5,810 nucleotides of DNA from Bacteroidia bacterium (lineage in GTDB: Bacteria; Bacteroidota; Bacteroidia; Bacteroidales; VadinHA17): assembly GCA_026391515.1 (NCBI GenBank), contig JAPLEC010000039.1, positions 1-5,810 on the forward strand, in the 5' to 3' direction. Shown one piece after another: positions 3,935 through 5,810 of the stretch. Position 1 is the stretch's first letter, and the number at the start of each line of letters is the position of its first letter. The notes below the pieces were generated by a model that saw nothing but the letters and a program-made list of their open reading frames with translations, was not told the origin of the DNA and searched no databases. The position numbers and the translations under genes are program-made.

Positions 3935-5810
3935 TTATAATAAAATTTTATTTACATCAGTAATTTCAGTCGGTATCTTAACGGTTATTATTGCACCCCC
4001 ATTTTTTCTATTTTCAATTGTTACATTTCCATTATGAGCCTGAATAAACCCTTTAACTATTGAAAGCCCTAGCCCGGTACCCCCTGAAATACTTCCTTCA
4101 AGCCTGTAGAATTTATTGAAAACGTTTTGCAACTCATCTGGAGGGAAACCAGGTCCTCTGTCCATAACCTGCATAATAAAACTTTGGTGATCATAATACA
4201 TTTTAATTCTGATAGTAGTTCCCGGTTTTGAATATTGAGTAGCATTAAGTACAAGGTTATTAAGGACATGCTCTATAAGTCCGATATCTATTTTTACAAG
4301 AGGCATTTCATCGGGAATGCTGACTTCCAGATTAAATCTTTCGAGTTCTTTTTTAAGGACTTCAAGGACTTTATTGGCAAGATCATGTACATCATGCCAG
4401 TCAAGTTTGGGTGTGATCCTGCCAGACTCCAGCCTTGACATATTCAGCAGGTTATCTATAAGTCTGTTTAATCTTTCTGAAGCTTTATTAATCTCAACAT
4501 ATAAATGCATGTTTGTATTCTTATCAAATTCACCAGAAAGTAAAGTATCAGATGCCCCCATTATTGTAGCAACAGGAATTCTCAATTCATGGGAAATTGA
4601 ATTAAACAAGCTTCTATATAATTTATCTGATTCATCAAGTATTGATGCTCTTCTTGCTATATCATTCAGAAATTCTCTTTCAAGCGCATTTGAGATCTGT
4701 GTCCTGTAAGCATCCCAAAATGCTTCTTCATCACCCGAAAGAGGTTTCTTTTGTTTTATAACTACAACCCCTAAACGTAATTTGCTACCAATAAGAGGAT
4801 AAAATGTATATTCAGTCGAGGGGAGGGTATCAGTAAATCGGCCAGCTTCTCTGGAATGCTGAAATGACCATTCGGCAATACTTAGCTCCGGATCAGAAAG
4901 GTTCAAAGAGTTTTCTGGTCTTACCAGTTTATCCAATACGTTGTTTCCACCCTGAAGGATAATTGAACAATCAAGTCTGGAATACTTCCTGATGTACTTA
5001 ACGGATGTTCTTATGACCTCATCAATACCAGATGTTATTGACAATTCTCTTGTCAACTGGTACAATGCATTTGTTCGTAATTCTCTTTCTCTGGTAAGTC
5101 TTTCCTGTTTCCTGACCCTTGATGTCATTACTCCTCCTATGAGGGCTATAATAAAATACATCATAAGCATTAATACATCTTCAAGTTTGCCAACATGAAG
5201 AGTAAATGGGGGCGGTATAAAGAAGAAATCCCATATTAAGGCGCTCAATGCCGCAGAAAGCAAAATAGGTCCTATTCCTACAAAAAGTGCAAGAATTGAA
5301 ACCGTAAATAATAATGCGAATGCAACAATCTGGTAACCAATGTACTCCTTTAGCGGGTAAAAAATAACAGCAGTCAGAATGGTGAATAAAGCTGATATAA
5401 TATACTGGGAGAATCCTGAAGTGAATCCTGGCATGCCAAAGTACCTCATGTATTGGTTATCTTCAGATTGATTTGATCCTAATACATAAACATCAATATT
5501 ACCACTGTACTTAATCAGCTTATTTATAAAATTTCTTAGGATAAAATATGACCATAGATTCCAGTATCTTGGTTTGCTGACAATGATATGAGTAATGTTT
5601 TCTCTTTGGCTGATATCCAGAATAGTCCTTACAAGATCATTACCTGAAGTAGTTATGAATTCGGCCCCAAGCTGTCTTGCAAGGTTTATATTTTTATTCA
5701 GTTGTTCCTGTTGATCTGGAGATAGTTTTCTTGTTGATTCGATATAAACGGTCAGGAGAGTTGCTCCCATCGTGTATGAAAGATTTTTTGCCCAACGAAG
5801 AAGTTTAGCT
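3935..5810 (-). CDS. kdpD: KdpD, potassium/osmosensing histidine kinase, 5'-partial
   Basis: The frame is open to the right edge. Before the Met codon at 5768-5770 it reads AKLLRWAKNLSYT, the usual KdpD sequence preceding GATLLTVYIE, so that Met is internal. Numbered from it, 611 residues show a universal-stress-like domain (about 1-98, with ITHIIVSKP). The DUF4118 region has four membrane helices (about 122-140, 147-165, 167-185, 197-216), then an arginine-rich stretch at 218-232 (RVRKQERLTRERELR) like that linked to potassium sensing in E. coli. A GAF-like domain follows (about 240-365). HisKA has the phosphorylated H394 in SISHELRIP. The HATPase domain has N509 in NLVLNA, DRGPGFP (537-543), FNKFYR (551-556) and GGTGLGLSI (563-571). 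The protein is an inner-membrane kinase that phosphorylates KdpE when potassium is low. The N-terminal KdpD P-loop domain must lie off the window. The stop (TAA) is 7 bases before kdpE. Confidence 0.95.
   Translation of the reverse strand, partial: AKLLRWAKNLSYTMGATLLTVYIESTRKLSPDQQEQLNKNINLARQLGAEFITTSGNDLVRTILDISQRENITHIIVSKPRYWNLWSYFILRNFINKLIKYSGNIDVYVLGSNQSEDNQYMRYFGMPGFTSGFSQYIISALFTILTAVIFYPLKEYIGYQIVAFALLFTVSILALFVGIGPILLSAALSALIWDFFFIPPPFTLHVGKLEDVLMLMMYFIIALIGGVMTSRVRKQERLTRERELRTNALYQLTRELSITSGIDEVIRTSVKYIRKYSRLDCSIILQGGNNVLDKLVRPENSLNLSDPELSIAEWSFQHSREAGRFTDTLPSTEYTFYPLIGSKLRLGVVVIKQKKPLSGDEEAFWDAYRTQISNALEREFLNDIARRASILDESDKLYRSLFNSISHELRIPVATIMGASDTLLSGEFDKNTNMHLYVEINKASERLNRLIDNLLNMSRLESGRITPKLDWHDVHDLANKVLEVLKKELERFNLEVSIPDEMPLVKIDIGLIEHVLNNLVLNATQYSKPGTTIRIKMYYDHQSFIMQVMDRGPGFPPDELQNVFNKFYRLEGSISGGTGLGLSIVKGFIQAHNGNVTIENRKNGGAIITVKIPTEITDVNKILL

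Noticed and set aside
4317..4709. 130-codon plus-strand open frame opposite kdpD
   Set aside because: It is antisense to the HisKA/HATPase coding region of KdpD; the composition is dominated by Ser and Leu as expected for a shadow frame.
1..5810. CRISPR array, insertion sequence, prophage, toxin-antitoxin or defence genes
   Set aside because: No regularly spaced repeats, transposase or integrase motifs, or relevant protein domains are seen on either strand. The two small ORFs near the cold-shock gene are separated by a terminator and do not look like a toxin-antitoxin pair.

Overview
The window is ordinary-looking chromosomal DNA of moderate to low GC. It most likely comes from a member of the Bacteroidota, perhaps Bacteroidales or a relative. 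The inference rests on weak evidence: genes with almost no Shine-Dalgarno sequence, AT-rich leaders, a UPF0371/DUF1846 protein, and the general style of the proteins. No marker gene fixes the taxonomy. I found no phage, transposase, CRISPR, toxin-antitoxin or defence system, and no convincing new multi-gene system.

Left part (2-2168), plus strand. The window opens inside a DUF1846 (UPF0371) gene whose first roughly 80 codons lie off the left edge. A 244-base gap follows, holding an imperfect inverted-repeat element and a foldable AT-rich stretch. Next come a 56-residue small ORF, a cold-shock-domain protein (63 aa) with a clear intrinsic terminator, and a 53-residue small ORF. Both small ORFs are unrecognised but look plausibly coding.

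Middle (2169-3243). A 186-base spacer carries a second, shorter copy of the repeat motif found after the DUF1846 gene. It is followed, on the minus strand, by a seven-helix membrane protein of unknown function. A 202-base intergenic stretch then holds several stem-loops, including a terminator suited to the end of the kdp regulators.

Right part (3244-5810), minus strand. This is a kdpD-kdpE two-component pair that reads in from the right edge. KdpD is a sensor kinase with universal-stress-like, four-helix, GAF-like, HisKA and ATPase domains. Its reading frame stays open to the last base, so its N-terminal KdpD domain should lie outside the window. KdpE is the OmpR-type response regulator; it begins 7 bases after kdpD, apparently with a TTG start. 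By analogy with known systems the pair senses low potassium or turgor and activates a kdpFABC potassium pump operon, which is not present here but may lie further right.
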